Source: Enhygromyxa salina | GTDB lineage: Bacteria > Myxococcota_A > Polyangia > Nannocystales > Nannocystaceae | Assembly (NCBI RefSeq): GCF_000737335.2 | Contig: NZ_JMCC02000023.1 | Span: 57,887 to 121,886, forward strand | Reading direction: 5' to 3' | DNA: 64,000 nucleotides | Shown here: positions 50,397-59,422 of the stretch, in pieces | Layout: every line of letters begins with the position of its first letter | Numbering within the stretch: position 1 is the first letter of the stretch | Position numbers and translations under genes: made by a program | Notes under the pieces: generated by a model | The model's database searches: none | What the model was told of the DNA's origin: nothing | What the model saw: only the letters and a program-made list of their open reading frames with translations

Positions 50397-51698
50397 ATGC
50401 TGCGGCGCCTGCAAACCCACGACGTCGGCCCGGCGAAGGACATGACGCTCGAGTTTGGCGAGCGGCTGAACGTGCTGACGGGGGACAATGGGCTGGGCAA
50501 GAGCTTCGTGCTCGAGCTCGTGTGGTGGCTGCTCACGGGGAGTTGGGCGGGGCCGCTCGCGGTGCCGAGCGGGCAGGCACCGAAGGTTTGGTACCAGGCG
50601 GGCGATCCGGCGGACGAGCGTGGGAGGGCACACTTCGAGTTCGCGGATCAAGCCTGGCGGTGGGACGGGGTCCACAAGCGCGCGCCACGAGGCTCGGTGA
50701 TCTACGTTGGGGCGCAGCGGCAGGCGAGCTTCGTCCATGGGCGCAGCGTGTTTCCCCCGTCATTTCCAGATGTAGAGCATCGAGCGACAGAGCCCGACGC
50801 GTTTCGGTTTCAGGGTTCGGAGCTGTGGGAGGGCAAGGTGGATGGCTCGGGGCGACCCGTGTGCAACGGGCTGATCCGCGATGTCGTCAACTGGATGCGA
50901 AGCCGTCCGGTCGCCGGCTTTGGGTCGCCATCCGCCCCGCCGGCTCCCGATCCCTTCGCGGCGTTCGAGCGCGTGCTCGAGGTGTTGTCGCCGCCGGGCG
51001 GGAAACCGCTGACGATGGCTGCACCGCGTCGGGTGTTCGTTGGGGACTCGCGCGAGATCCCCACGCTGCACACGCCCTGGGAGCGCGAGCCGGTTCCGGT
51101 GACCTTGGCGGCCGCGGGCATGCGGCGGGTGCTCGAGCTCGCGTACTTGCTCGTGTGGACCTGGCACGAGCATCTGCAGGTCTCGCAGCTCAAGCGCTTG
51201 GTCCCTCAACAGGAGCTGTTCATTCTCGTGGACGAGCCCGAGCTGCACCTTCACCCACGGTGGCAGCGGACGGTGCTCCCCGCGATCGTGGCGGTCGCCA
51301 ACGAGCTCGATCCCAGCTTGCGGGTTCAGCTGTTCGTGACCACACACTCGCCGTTGGTCTTGGCTTCGGGGGAGCTCTTGGTCGATCCGCAGCGCGATCG
51401 GCTGTTTCATTTTGACGCGCGCGGTGGCGATGTGGTCGTTGACGAGCACGCGTGGGTAAAGCAGGGCGATGCCGTTGGCTGGCTGACCTCCGAGCTGTTC
51501 GGGTTTGATCGCGGCGGATCGCTAGAGAGCGAACAGGCGATCCGTTGGGCGGATGCGTTCATGGAAGGTCGGGTTGACGAGATCCCAGAGCGCTTTCGGG
51601 ACAAGCGCACGCTCGATGAAGAGCTCCGGCGTGTGCTCGCGGCCAGCGACACGTTTTGGGCGCGGTGGTTCGTGAGCAGCGAGGACGTGGCTTCGTGA
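50397..51698 (+). CDS. AAA/SMC-like ATPase (Septu PtuA-like)
   Basis: The 433-residue soluble ATPase has Walker A GDNGLGKS at 29-36 right after the N-terminal strands (TLEFGERLNVLT). The nearby lid region WYQAGDPADERGRAHFEFAD is followed by Walker B LFILVDEPELHLHP with catalytic Glu280 and the VTTHSPLVL motif near 315, as in OLD/SMC-type ABC ATPases. The coiled-coil arm is short. It overlaps the next gene (GTGA), which encodes an HNH-like protein. The same gene pair forms the Septu anti-phage system (PtuA ATPase and PtuB HNH nuclease), so defence is the leading hypothesis. ATG 50397 is preferred; a longer frame has no ribosome binding site. Confidence 0.85.
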   Translation: MLRRLQTHDVGPAKDMTLEFGERLNVLTGDNGLGKSFVLELVWWLLTGSWAGPLAVPSGQAPKVWYQAGDPADERGRAHFEFADQAWRWDGVHKRAPRGSVIYVGAQRQASFVHGRSVFPPSFPDVEHRATEPDAFRFQGSELWEGKVDGSGRPVCNGLIRDVVNWMRSRPVAGFGSPSAPPAPDPFAAFERVLEVLSPPGGKPLTMAAPRRVFVGDSREIPTLHTPWEREPVPVTLAAAGMRRVLELAYLLVWTWHEHLQVSQLKRLVPQQELFILVDEPELHLHPRWQRTVLPAIVAVANELDPSLRVQLFVTTHSPLVLASGELLVDPQRDRLFHFDARGGDVVVDEHAWVKQGDAVGWLTSELFGFDRGGSLESEQAIRWADAFMEGRVDEIPERFRDKRTLDEELRRVLAASDTFWARWFVSSEDVAS

Positions 51699-52375
51699 TT
51701 CCGGTCAGACGACCAGAGCGAGAGCCAGATGGCTTCAATGAGCACGTTCGTCAGGTCGGCATGGCCTGGATCGAAAAGACTACGGCGCGGACCTATCATC
51801 GGACGCCGCCACCCTACTGGCGGTGGTGCGAGCCGCACCTGCGCAGGACCTTCCTCGAGCGCTGTGGGTGGGCTGGCGTGTTCATCACGAGTGGCCAGGT
51901 CGAGCATTTCGTCAGCGCGCGGCGGTGCCTCGCTGCGGGCGGCGATCTGGCGCTGATCTATGATTGGGAAAATTATCGCTACGTGATGCCGGAGCTCAAC
52001 AGCTCCAAGCAGGCGGTGGATGGGATGCTCGATCCCTATGATGTGCAGGCGGGGTGGTTTCGCTTGGTGTTGCCAAGCCTGCGGGTGGAGTTGACCGACG
52101 TCATCCCAGACCTCGAGCGTGAGCGAGCGATCAAGACCCTGGACCGGCTCAACTTGGAGAAGCACCCGAAGATTGTGCGCCTCCGGGAAACGTGGCTTGG
52201 GTGCTATCGAAACGGTGAGTTCCAGATCCGTACGGTCCGGCGGTTTGACCCGCTGCTCGCCGATGCGCTCGAGCGTTTGTTCGCTGCGCCCGTCGAGCAG
52301 CTCACGGAGCCGGCCCGAGGGCTACGGGAGCGCATCGTGGTGGAACGGCGTCGCGCGGGCCTGTCCGCGCCGTGA
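51695..52375 (+). CDS. HNH-nuclease-like partner of the ATPase (PtuB-like)
   Basis: The 226-residue protein starts at GTG 51695 inside the ATPase stop. It shows the layout of PtuB/TIGR02646-like HNH proteins: an N-terminal helical part (RRTFLERCGW), then QVEHF (E70-H71), DWENYRY (D90-W91-E92-N93) and MPELNSSKQ (N102-x2-K105), then LDPYDVQAGWFRLVLPS. The usual Cys pairs that bind structural zinc are reduced to single Cys, so it is a diverged member. It would cut nucleic acid under control of the ATPase. The pairing and overlap, more than the sequence alone, support this call. Confidence 0.6.
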   Translation: MIPVRRPEREPDGFNEHVRQVGMAWIEKTTARTYHRTPPPYWRWCEPHLRRTFLERCGWAGVFITSGQVEHFVSARRCLAAGGDLALIYDWENYRYVMPELNSSKQAVDGMLDPYDVQAGWFRLVLPSLRVELTDVIPDLERERAIKTLDRLNLEKHPKIVRLRETWLGCYRNGEFQIRTVRRFDPLLADALERLFAAPVEQLTEPARGLRERIVVERRRAGLSAP

Positions 52376-52471
52376 CGCAGGAAAGCTGGCGCTCGCAAGC
52401 GGCCGCGTGAACTCCAAGGCCGGCGTGGCGAGGGTGACGTCTCGAGGCCGAGGTAGAGTAATCTTGGCGGG

Positions 52472-55400
52472 ATGCCGAAGGACAGGATCGATGAGCTCGA
52501 GTCCGACGAGTCGACCGCGCCGATCAACGAGGACATGACGGTGCCCTACGACACGGGGGAGCTGCGCAGGCTCGCCCGCGGCGAGGTCAAGCAAGTGCTC
52601 GAGCGCCTCGCGGGTGAGCCGCTGCGGCTGCGGCGTGACAACCTGGTGCCGCGCCCGTGGGGCGGTCGCAGCTTGCTGACCTTCAAGGGCCTCGAAGGCG
52701 CGACGCGGCCCGGTCGCTACGGCGAGTCGTTCGAGGTCTCGGCCTACCCCGACGACCCCGAGGCCGCGCGCTATCCCAGCATCGTCGAGTTCGCCGATGG
52801 ATCGTCGATGGGTCTGGGCGAGCTGCTTGGGCGCGCGGGCGAGACCGTGCTCGGGCGCAGCTTCTTCGCCGCGTATGGGCCCAACATTCCGCTGCTGCCC
52901 AAGCTGCTCGACGTCGAGGGCCTGCTCTCGGTCCAGAGTCACCCGCCCGGCAACCCCGAGGCGTATGTGGTGATCAACTGCGATCCCGGGGCGACGCTGC
53001 GGGTCGGCTTCAACCACAACGTGAACAGTGAGCAAATGCGGCAGATGCTGCGAGCTGCCCGGGCGACGCAAGAGCAGCTGGGCGCGCTGTTTTGGGTGTC
53101 CGAGGATCGCTACGCCCCGATCCTGGCCGAGCTGCTTGGCAAGCCGAACGCGGTCGCGCGGCTGGGCGAGCGCTTGACCCCGCTGTTGCACAAGCCGGGC
53201 GATCGTCCGCGGCTGCTCGAGTCGCTCGAGGTGCTCGACAGCTGCTACCGCGCGATGCTCGACTCGCTCAACGTCATCGAGCTGGCTCCCGGCATGGTCA
53301 TCTTCAACGCCGATCCGCCGGGGGCGAGCACAGAGGTCACACCTTCGGCGCAGGTTCACTGCCTGGGCAATCCAGAGGGGCGGGCCGTGCTCATGCTCGA
53401 GGTCCGGCGGCCGGGCACGACCCATCGCGCGTGGGATCACGTGCGCTTCCCGGCTCGGGAGCTGGCGATCGACGAGGCGTTCGCAACGATGACCAGCCAG
53501 GCCACGCGGGCGGAGCAATTCGTGTGCGAGCGGACGCCGGTCGTGGGGCGGCCGGGGGTGTTTCGAACGGTCAGCTGTGGCGCGTTCGTGATCGATCACC
53601 TGTGCCCGCGCCCCGGCTTGTCGGTCGACGCGCTGACCGACGGCATGCCCAGCACGCTGCATGGGATCCGTGGATCCGTTCGCTTGCAGGGCCCCGACGA
53701 CGTGAACTGGGGCGTGCTGCGAGCGGGGGAGTCGATGTTGTTGCCCGCTGGGATCCAGCGTCTGCGACTCGACGCGCAGACGTCCGACAGCGAGGTCGTG
53801 CAGGTCACGATCCCGTTGCCGCCAGCCTACTACCCGATGCCGATCGAGGATCAGCCAACCCGCGAGCTGCGGACGTTCAGTGTGGACGAGGCCAAGCTCG
53901 ACAACCTGGCGCAGACCCGCCAGCTCGTCGCCGAGTCCGCTGGCCCGTCGCAGGTCATGGCGATCGTCAACGCGGGTGACAGCAGCGAGCTGCGGGCCCG
54001 GCTGCGGGCGCTGACGCCCGCGATCTTCCGGGCCGACGGGGCCACGAAGATCTACGTGCACGAAGAGGCGACCCGACGCGGACAGCTGCTGGGCTTGCTC
54101 GACGCGCTGCGCAGCCAGCGTGAGCGAGATGGCGGCCTCGATCCCGATCGCGTCACGCTTGGGGTGATGCTGCCGGGCAAGGGCACGCGGCTGAGCCCGC
54201 TGACGCAGCGGCTGCACGGCATCAAGCCGCTGTTTCCGGTCCCGGTCCGGGTGAATGGGCCGCTCGGTCCGGTGTGGCTCGACGGGGGGACCGCGTCGGT
54301 GTGGACGTGGACGCTCGTGGCGTGGGCGCTCGAGCACCACGGCTTTCGCGGGGTCGCGTGGAAGTGGGGGGACGAGCCGCAGGTCGCCGCGCGCTTGGCT
54401 GCGGCCTTCGACTATGATCTCGCGGACGTCGACGCTGTGCGGTTTGGCGCGGCGATTCAGCTCGATGGCGGTGTGGATGGTCTGGTCGCCAACGCGCGAC
54501 AAGAGGCGCTCGCAAGCTCGAAGGAGTGGTTGCTCGCCGACGCTGGCTCGCGCGATCTGATCGTCCAGCTGCGTCGGCGTCCGCTCGCCCAGCTGCGTGA
54601 CCAGCTCGCCAAGCATCAGGGTGAGCGGCGGGTCAACAGCTTCGTGCACGTGGGCAGCCCCGCGTTCTCGCACCTGTTCCTGCAGCACGCCGAGCGGGTG
54701 TTTGGTGACCTCGAAGGGTGGTTGGATGTCGACGGCTATCTGTTCGAGGCGCTGACCCACGACGAGGCCGCGTGGGCGGCCGAGCTCGAGCGTGACCCGC
54801 AGCTGCGGGCCCTGATCGAGCGCTGTCCCGATTTTTACGCGCGCGTGGCCGAGCTGCGCCGGGGGATCCAGGCCGAGCGCGGTCACCCCTTGCGGATCGT
54901 CGTGGTCGACATTGGCGCGGAGTCCTACTGGGGCGACATTGGCCAGCTCAGCCGGGCCCGCGACGTCTGGTCTGCGCTCGCGGTCGACGGCGAGCAAGGC
55001 GAGTTCGCCCGCGAGCTCGCCGGCTTTGTTGGGGTCGTCCCGGATCGGCACGGCAACTACCTCGTGGGTGACTCGCGGGTGCCGGACGACGGCAGCGTGC
55101 GCGGGTGCGTGGTGATCGACTCGGTGATCGGGCGCGGCCGCGCGCAGGGGGCCGTGCTGCTGGGCTCGCGGCTAGGCATCGCCGGGCTCGAGCCTGGGTC
55201 GGTGGCGATCGAGTGCCACGTCAACGCGCTGCGGCTCGGTCGCGACAGCCTCGCGTTTGGATCGATCGGCGACTACCTGCGGCTGCCGGCCGCGCACGTG
55301 CACACCAGCATCGTCGCGGATCCCGGGGCCGTGAAGCTGCAGCTCGAGAGTTGGTTCGCCGACATGCGTGAAGATCCTGGCGCGGGGGACAACTACACAA

Positions 55401-55534
55401 CGCCCCGCTACGGGAACCCGACCAGCTTCGCGGCGAAGTTTCAGCAGATGCGCCAGCGCGAGGTCGAGACCGCCGAACTCGAGGCGCGGATCCAGAGCTT
55501 GGCGAGCACGTACGGGCCTGCGCGCGAACAGTGA
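52472..55534 (+). CDS. phosphomannose isomerase - sugar nucleotidyltransferase fusion (1020 aa)
   Basis: Residues ~45-460 resemble type I mannose-6-phosphate isomerase: PRPWGGRSLL at 60-69, LLPKLLDVEGLLSVQSHPPG with the zinc-type QxHP at 155-158, and a cupin-like second half (LRAGESMLLPAGIQRLRL). Residues ~555-860 carry a sugar-1-phosphate nucleotidyltransferase signature, PGKGTRLSPLTQRLHGIKPL (567-587). From ~860 to 950 a left-handed beta-helix-like segment follows (GCVVIDSVIGRGRAQGAVLL). Known bifunctional PMI-GMP proteins have the reverse order and a type II cupin isomerase, so this fusion is different. The likely role is making NDP-mannose or a related sugar for surface polysaccharide, by inference. 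Missing canonical residues (GGxGTR begins with PG) leave activity open. Confidence 0.75.
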   Translation: MPKDRIDELESDESTAPINEDMTVPYDTGELRRLARGEVKQVLERLAGEPLRLRRDNLVPRPWGGRSLLTFKGLEGATRPGRYGESFEVSAYPDDPEAARYPSIVEFADGSSMGLGELLGRAGETVLGRSFFAAYGPNIPLLPKLLDVEGLLSVQSHPPGNPEAYVVINCDPGATLRVGFNHNVNSEQMRQMLRAARATQEQLGALFWVSEDRYAPILAELLGKPNAVARLGERLTPLLHKPGDRPRLLESLEVLDSCYRAMLDSLNVIELAPGMVIFNADPPGASTEVTPSAQVHCLGNPEGRAVLMLEVRRPGTTHRAWDHVRFPARELAIDEAFATMTSQATRAEQFVCERTPVVGRPGVFRTVSCGAFVIDHLCPRPGLSVDALTDGMPSTLHGIRGSVRLQGPDDVNWGVLRAGESMLLPAGIQRLRLDAQTSDSEVVQVTIPLPPAYYPMPIEDQPTRELRTFSVDEAKLDNLAQTRQLVAESAGPSQVMAIVNAGDSSELRARLRALTPAIFRADGATKIYVHEEATRRGQLLGLLDALRSQRERDGGLDPDRVTLGVMLPGKGTRLSPLTQRLHGIKPLFPVPVRVNGPLGPVWLDGGTASVWTWTLVAWALEHHGFRGVAWKWGDEPQVAARLAAAFDYDLADVDAVRFGAAIQLDGGVDGLVANARQEALASSKEWLLADAGSRDLIVQLRRRPLAQLRDQLAKHQGERRVNSFVHVGSPAFSHLFLQHAERVFGDLEGWLDVDGYLFEALTHDEAAWAAELERDPQLRALIERCPDFYARVAELRRGIQAERGHPLRIVVVDIGAESYWGDIGQLSRARDVWSALAVDGEQGEFARELAGFVGVVPDRHGNYLVGDSRVPDDGSVRGCVVIDSVIGRGRAQGAVLLGSRLGIAGLEPGSVAIECHVNALRLGRDSLAFGSIGDYLRLPAAHVHTSIVADPGAVKLQLESWFADMREDPGAGDNYTTPRYGNPTSFAAKFQQMRQREVETAELEARIQSLASTYGPAREQ

Positions 55535-55563
55535 CTACAGATGAGCCAAGCGAACGGGCGCGC

Positions 55564-55944
55564 TCAACCAAGCGTGTTCTTGTTGTTGTGAAACAACGGA
55601 TCCCCCAGCCGACACGCCCCCTTACCCTCGAATTTAACATCGAAGGAGTAGAGCATGAACTCCGCGGCGTCACGGCTGGTCCCGCTTGCGACGCCGCCGC
55701 TGCTGCCAGCTTCATCGCCCGAAGACTTGCTGTACTTGGCGCCCTTGTTCATCGGCATCGCGCCGTCGCAGGTGATCGTGGCCGGCCCGTCGGCGGTGTC
55801 GGCCGAGCGCGCGATGTTGGGGTAGGGGATCGGCACCGGCCCGGCGGGGCCTGGGGTCAGGCACACGTCGGGGAACACGATGCTCATGCCGCCGCTGTTG
55901 CCGTGGGCGACGCCGCGTCCGTTGGCGAAGGTTCGCTGAGCCAT
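55564..55944 (-). CDS. DUF4150 PAAR-like T6SS spike-tip protein
   Basis: The 126-residue protein matches DUF4150: VFPDVCLTPGPAGPVPIPYP near the start, then DGAMPMNKGAKYSKSSGDEA and AEFMLYSFDVKFEGKGACRL, ending in DPLFHNNKN. PAAR-like domains form the tip of the T6SS spike on VgrG and can carry effectors. Here the tip is a stand-alone domain without a fused toxin. It is the last gene of a tight operon (1 bp after the ketoacyl-synthase-like gene). It ends convergently with the isomerase gene. Confidence 0.93.
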   Translation of the reverse strand: MAQRTFANGRGVAHGNSGGMSIVFPDVCLTPGPAGPVPIPYPNIARSADTADGPATITCDGAMPMNKGAKYSKSSGDEAGSSGGVASGTSRDAAEFMLYSFDVKFEGKGACRLGDPLFHNNKNTLG

Positions 55945-55945
55945 G

Positions 55946-56992
55946 TCAACGGTTAGCGTATAGCAACAGCGCGCCGCAGTGGCCGGGATCCGAGCAGGCC
56001 CAGACCAGGGTGGGGCCGGGCGCGATCCCAGCTTGCATGAAGCGCGGTGCGACGCCGAGCATCAACGGCGCGAGCGCGGCCCCGCAGTCGCCAACGTACT
56101 CCGCGGGGTGTTCGATCCGCAGCGGCTCCGCAAAGTGCTCGCGGTTGCGCACGAACGCGACGCCCCACGCGTTGGCCGACCTGCTCTCACCGTTGAGCCC
56201 GGCCATGACTAGGTTGACCAGCTGACCCTCGCCGCGAGGTGGGTCGAGCACACGGCTGCACGCTGTCGCCAGGGTCGTGCGCCGAGGCTCGCAGGGCGCG
56301 GCCAGCGAGACCGCGGTGATCCACGCCAGCGGGGTCAGGCCCCGTCGTTGACAGGTCGCCGCGGTCGCGAGCACGAAGCACGCGGCCGCCTCGCCGGGGG
56401 TGAACGCGTCTTGCGGCCCGCGGGTGCGCAGCCGGCCGTCGCGCTCGAGCGCGGCGATCCGCTCGTGGTCGAGGTGGCTGTCCACGCCGCCAACCAGCAC
56501 GAACTCTGCGTGACCGGGGATCAGCAGTTGGTCGCGGGCGGCCGTGATCGCGGTGAACATGCCGGCGCGGCCGTCGGGGAACAGCCGGCTCGAGGTCAGC
56601 GCGAGCCGCCGCTCGGTCTGGACCGCGAGCATCGGGAGGAACTGCTCGGACAAGAACGCATAGCCCGGCAGCGGCCGCGGGACGGCCAAGAACGCGGGCA
56701 GCTCGACGTTGGCGAACTCGCGCGAGAGCGCCTCGTGGATCGCACGGGTCGCCAGCCGCAGCAGTCGCGGCTCGAGCGGGCTGGCTCGAACGCACTTGCG
56801 CAGCGCCTGGGCGATCGGGGGCAAGTAGGCGTTGGCGAGGTGACCCATCACGACCGGCTCGAGCTCGCCGTCGAGCACCCACGTCTCGCGCTTGCGGGTG
56901 ATCCCAGCGCGGATCGAAGCGGCGGTCTGCCGGGTGTCCAGGCCGATCGGGGAGCAGACCCCGACACGCACGACAGCGAGCGCTTCGGTCAC
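55946..56992 (-). CDS. beta-ketoacyl-synthase-like T6SS accessory protein
   Basis: The 348-residue protein has a thiolase fold: VVRVGVCSPIGLDTRQTAAS at the start, FADVE-like strands, AEFVLVGGVDSHLDHERIAA and FTPGEAAACFVLATAATC, and a C-terminal GDCGAALAPLML. The position of the catalytic Cys of ketoacyl synthases is occupied by DGRAGMFTAI, which lacks Cys, so condensation activity is unlikely. Such proteins are regularly encoded next to DUF2169 and PAAR genes in myxobacterial and proteobacterial T6SS loci, and probably act as scaffolds or adaptors. The ATG overlaps the stop of the DUF2169 gene. Confidence 0.85.
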   Translation of the reverse strand: MTEALAVVRVGVCSPIGLDTRQTAASIRAGITRKRETWVLDGELEPVVMGHLANAYLPPIAQALRKCVRASPLEPRLLRLATRAIHEALSREFANVELPAFLAVPRPLPGYAFLSEQFLPMLAVQTERRLALTSSRLFPDGRAGMFTAITAARDQLLIPGHAEFVLVGGVDSHLDHERIAALERDGRLRTRGPQDAFTPGEAAACFVLATAATCQRRGLTPLAWITAVSLAAPCEPRRTTLATACSRVLDPPRGEGQLVNLVMAGLNGESRSANAWGVAFVRNREHFAEPLRIEHPAEYVGDCGAALAPLMLGVAPRFMQAGIAPGPTLVWACSDPGHCGALLLYANR

Positions 56993-58029
56993 GGGTTTTG
57001 TCCTCGTGATTCGGTTGCGCCGTCGAGCTCGGCGAGGCCGACGTCGACGCGGGACACACGAAGCAGCTGCTCGTCGACGGCCAGGCTCGCCCGCCAGGTG
57101 AGGTCGAGGTCGACCTGGCTCTCACCTGATTCGACGACGACGGTGTCGAGCACGGGATCCAGCACCATCGTCGCCCCGGCCACGACCGCGCTAACTTCAA
57201 ACCGGCAGCGCGGCAGCGCGAACTGCCAGCTTTGGTCGGGGTGGAAGCCAGTCAGGGCGATCAGCTCGCCGCCGCGCAGGCCCGCCGCGAAGCTCAGGCC
57301 CGGCGATGCGCTGCAGAAGAACAGCGGGTCGAAGTCCGTGGGCAAGAACGGGGCCTGATGCTTGCGCCAGCTCGCGTCGTAGCTGCCCGCGTACGCGGCC
57401 CGCGGCTGCCAGCTTGGCGCGATCGCCCCGAAGCCGGCCGGCTGCGGGGTCTGGCCGAGCCAGGTCAGCGGATCCGCGGGATCGTCGATGTTGGGGACCG
57501 GTTGACCGATCATGTGCTCGGGCCTGCGCGCGCCGACAAAGCCCACGCCGACTGGATTGCGCGGCTCGGCCAGCTGCGCGCCGCTCAGGTCGCGGCCACC
57601 AAACGCGCGCTCCCAGGTGATCGGCATGCGCACGAACGGGCGCGGTCGACTTGGCTGAACGTGACCGCCGTACTCGACCCAGCTGCGATCACCGTGGACC
57701 CGCGCGCGCTTGGTGAAGTTGGCCACGCGCACGCTGACGTCGAGCTGGGGGATCGCCTGGGCCCGCGGCGCGCAGGCGTCTCCAAGCACGATCACGTCGG
57801 CGGCCGGCTTGGGGAGGTGAAGCTCGTTGGGGTAGCGGAGGCTGCTGGCGGTGGGGTCGCCCCAGTATGCGTCGGCGAGGGTGATCGGGCGCTGGTGTTC
57901 GGCGATCTCGAGCGTGTCCGTGACCACGAAGCTGGCCTTCAGCACGGCGACGATCGTGTCGACGCCGCGACTGTCTGGGGTAGCGAAGATCGTTGCCACG
58001 AAGGGCGAGGTGTTTCGTAGCTGCAGCAT
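56989..58029 (-). CDS. DUF2169 T6SS adaptor protein
   Basis: The 346-residue protein shows DUF2169 motifs: LRNTSPFVATIFATPDSRGV, VAVLKASFVV, VRMPITWERAFGGRDL, EPRNPVGVGF, VPNIDDPADPLTW, WQPRAAYAGSYDASW and FFCSASPGLSFAAGLRGGEL. DUF2169 proteins act as chaperone or adaptors that load effectors onto VgrG-PAAR spikes. It lies in the operon TIGR02270 - DUF2169 - ketoacyl-synthase-like - DUF4150, with gaps or overlaps of a few bases. It provides the intact reference for the truncated copy at 42460. Confidence 0.93.
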   Translation of the reverse strand: MLQLRNTSPFVATIFATPDSRGVDTIVAVLKASFVVTDTLEIAEHQRPITLADAYWGDPTASSLRYPNELHLPKPAADVIVLGDACAPRAQAIPQLDVSVRVANFTKRARVHGDRSWVEYGGHVQPSRPRPFVRMPITWERAFGGRDLSGAQLAEPRNPVGVGFVGARRPEHMIGQPVPNIDDPADPLTWLGQTPQPAGFGAIAPSWQPRAAYAGSYDASWRKHQAPFLPTDFDPLFFCSASPGLSFAAGLRGGELIALTGFHPDQSWQFALPRCRFEVSAVVAGATMVLDPVLDTVVVESGESQVDLDLTWRASLAVDEQLLRVSRVDVGLAELDGATESRGQNP

Positions 58030-58032
58030 GAA

Positions 58033-59367
58033 TCACGAACCTACAGACAACCCCAGCCCGCGCTGAAAGTCCGCGAACGCCAGCCGCGCGAACACATCCT
58101 GAATCTGCCGATGTTGCGCCCCCATCAGCGCCCAAGTTGCGATCTGTGCCCTGCCCGTCGACCGGGCCGCGAGCTCGAGCGCCAGCGGGTGGCGACGCCG
58201 CGTCGGCACCACGGCCAAGCTCCGCGCGAGCGCGGGCAGATCCAGCGCCGCCCCATTCGAGTAGCGCAGCTGCGGATCAAATTGCCCCCGACGCTGCGCC
58301 CACCAAAACCGAAGCGCGTCCGGGTTGGGCAGCCGCAGCTTGTCGTCGCCGCTTTGGATCACCGCTTGGTCGAGGTCGTCACGGTCGAGCGGCGGCAGGC
58401 CGTCCTCGGGCGCCTCGCCGACACGCACGCCACGGTCCAGCCAGTGGTCCGGCTCATCGTCCCGCAGCCCCGCGACCGCACACACGACCTCGCCCGCGAG
58501 CCGGGCCAGCCGCGGCTCCTCGAGTAGCTCGAGCGCGAGATCAACCGCAGCCGGCCGCCCGCTCAGCCCCGCCGCCCAGACCAGCGCTGGCGTGGGTGTG
58601 TCGCGCAGCGCGGCGAGCAAGCGCTGGTGGACCGACGCGTCCCCGAGCATCGCCAGCCACCCCAGCGCCTCGCGCTGCCAACGACCTCGGCTGAATGCCT
58701 CGCGCGGGACCGCCAGCCACGCGGGCATCTGACCGCGGATCAACCCGCTCTCGATCGCGGCCCAGCGCAGCGCGTCGTCCTCGTGCTGCATCATTGGATG
58801 CAGCAGCCGCAGCGCCGACGGGGCGCCCGTGTGGCGAGCGAGCTGTGCAGCCGCACGTTGAAGGTTCAGGTCTTCGGCGCCCAACCACGCGATCAGCTGC
58901 TGACCCGCGTTGACCCGGTGCGCCGCAAAGATCCGCAGCCGGCTGGCGAGCACCTGCGGCCCCAGCCGATCCAGATCACGCCCCAACCACGGCACCAGCC
59001 CGTCGCGTTGGCTGAGCGAGAACCCCCGCACCAGCCCCCGGTGCCCGACCGCCTCGGCCTGATCGAAGCTCGCCAGCAGCTGCTCGCAGGCTTCGACCCC
59101 AGCTCCGTGGAGGATCGCCAAGCAGACCGCGGCGCTGCGAAATTCATCGTCGTCGAGCTCGCTCAGCGCGGGCAGCAGCAGCCGCTGCACCACGCTGGGC
59201 CCACCGATGCGCAGGCCCTCGAGGTGCGCCAGCAACCGCTCCTCTGGCCCCGCGCGCAGCTTGGCATAGCTGAATTTGGGCGAGTCGACACAATTCGACC
59301 AGGTCTCGACGAGGAACTCGGCCTCGTCGAGGTGCTCTTTCATGATGTCCCAGATGACATCGCTCAT
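58033..59367 (-). CDS. TIGR02270 family T6SS-associated HEAT-like protein
   Basis: The 444-residue soluble protein begins MSDVIWDIMKEHLDEAEFLV. It consists of alpha-helical repeat units such as LLLPALSELDDDEFRSAAVC, LAILHGAGVEACEQLLASFD, RWAAIESGLIRGQMPAWL and QREALGWLAMLGDASVHQRL. These are typical of TIGR02270, a HEAT-like family found next to T6SS spike genes. The function is probably binding of effector or spike components. It is the first gene of its operon and is divergent from vgrG; the 55-bp gap between the two starts must hold both promoters. Confidence 0.88.
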   Translation of the reverse strand: MSDVIWDIMKEHLDEAEFLVETWSNCVDSPKFSYAKLRAGPEERLLAHLEGLRIGGPSVVQRLLLPALSELDDDEFRSAAVCLAILHGAGVEACEQLLASFDQAEAVGHRGLVRGFSLSQRDGLVPWLGRDLDRLGPQVLASRLRIFAAHRVNAGQQLIAWLGAEDLNLQRAAAQLARHTGAPSALRLLHPMMQHEDDALRWAAIESGLIRGQMPAWLAVPREAFSRGRWQREALGWLAMLGDASVHQRLLAALRDTPTPALVWAAGLSGRPAAVDLALELLEEPRLARLAGEVVCAVAGLRDDEPDHWLDRGVRVGEAPEDGLPPLDRDDLDQAVIQSGDDKLRLPNPDALRFWWAQRRGQFDPQLRYSNGAALDLPALARSLAVVPTRRRHPLALELAARSTGRAQIATWALMGAQHRQIQDVFARLAFADFQRGLGLSVGS

Positions 59368-59422
59368 CGGCCCTCGAACTCGCCAAGTGTTATACGCTGT
59401 TAGACGCCCCGCGAGCCAATCG

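Noticed and set aside
52322..55051. 909-codon minus-strand open frame antisense to the isomerase-transferase gene
   Set aside because: Very rich in Arg, Gln, His and Leu with no domain. It is the expected mirror frame of a high-GC gene, and the plus-strand gene has clear family motifs throughout.
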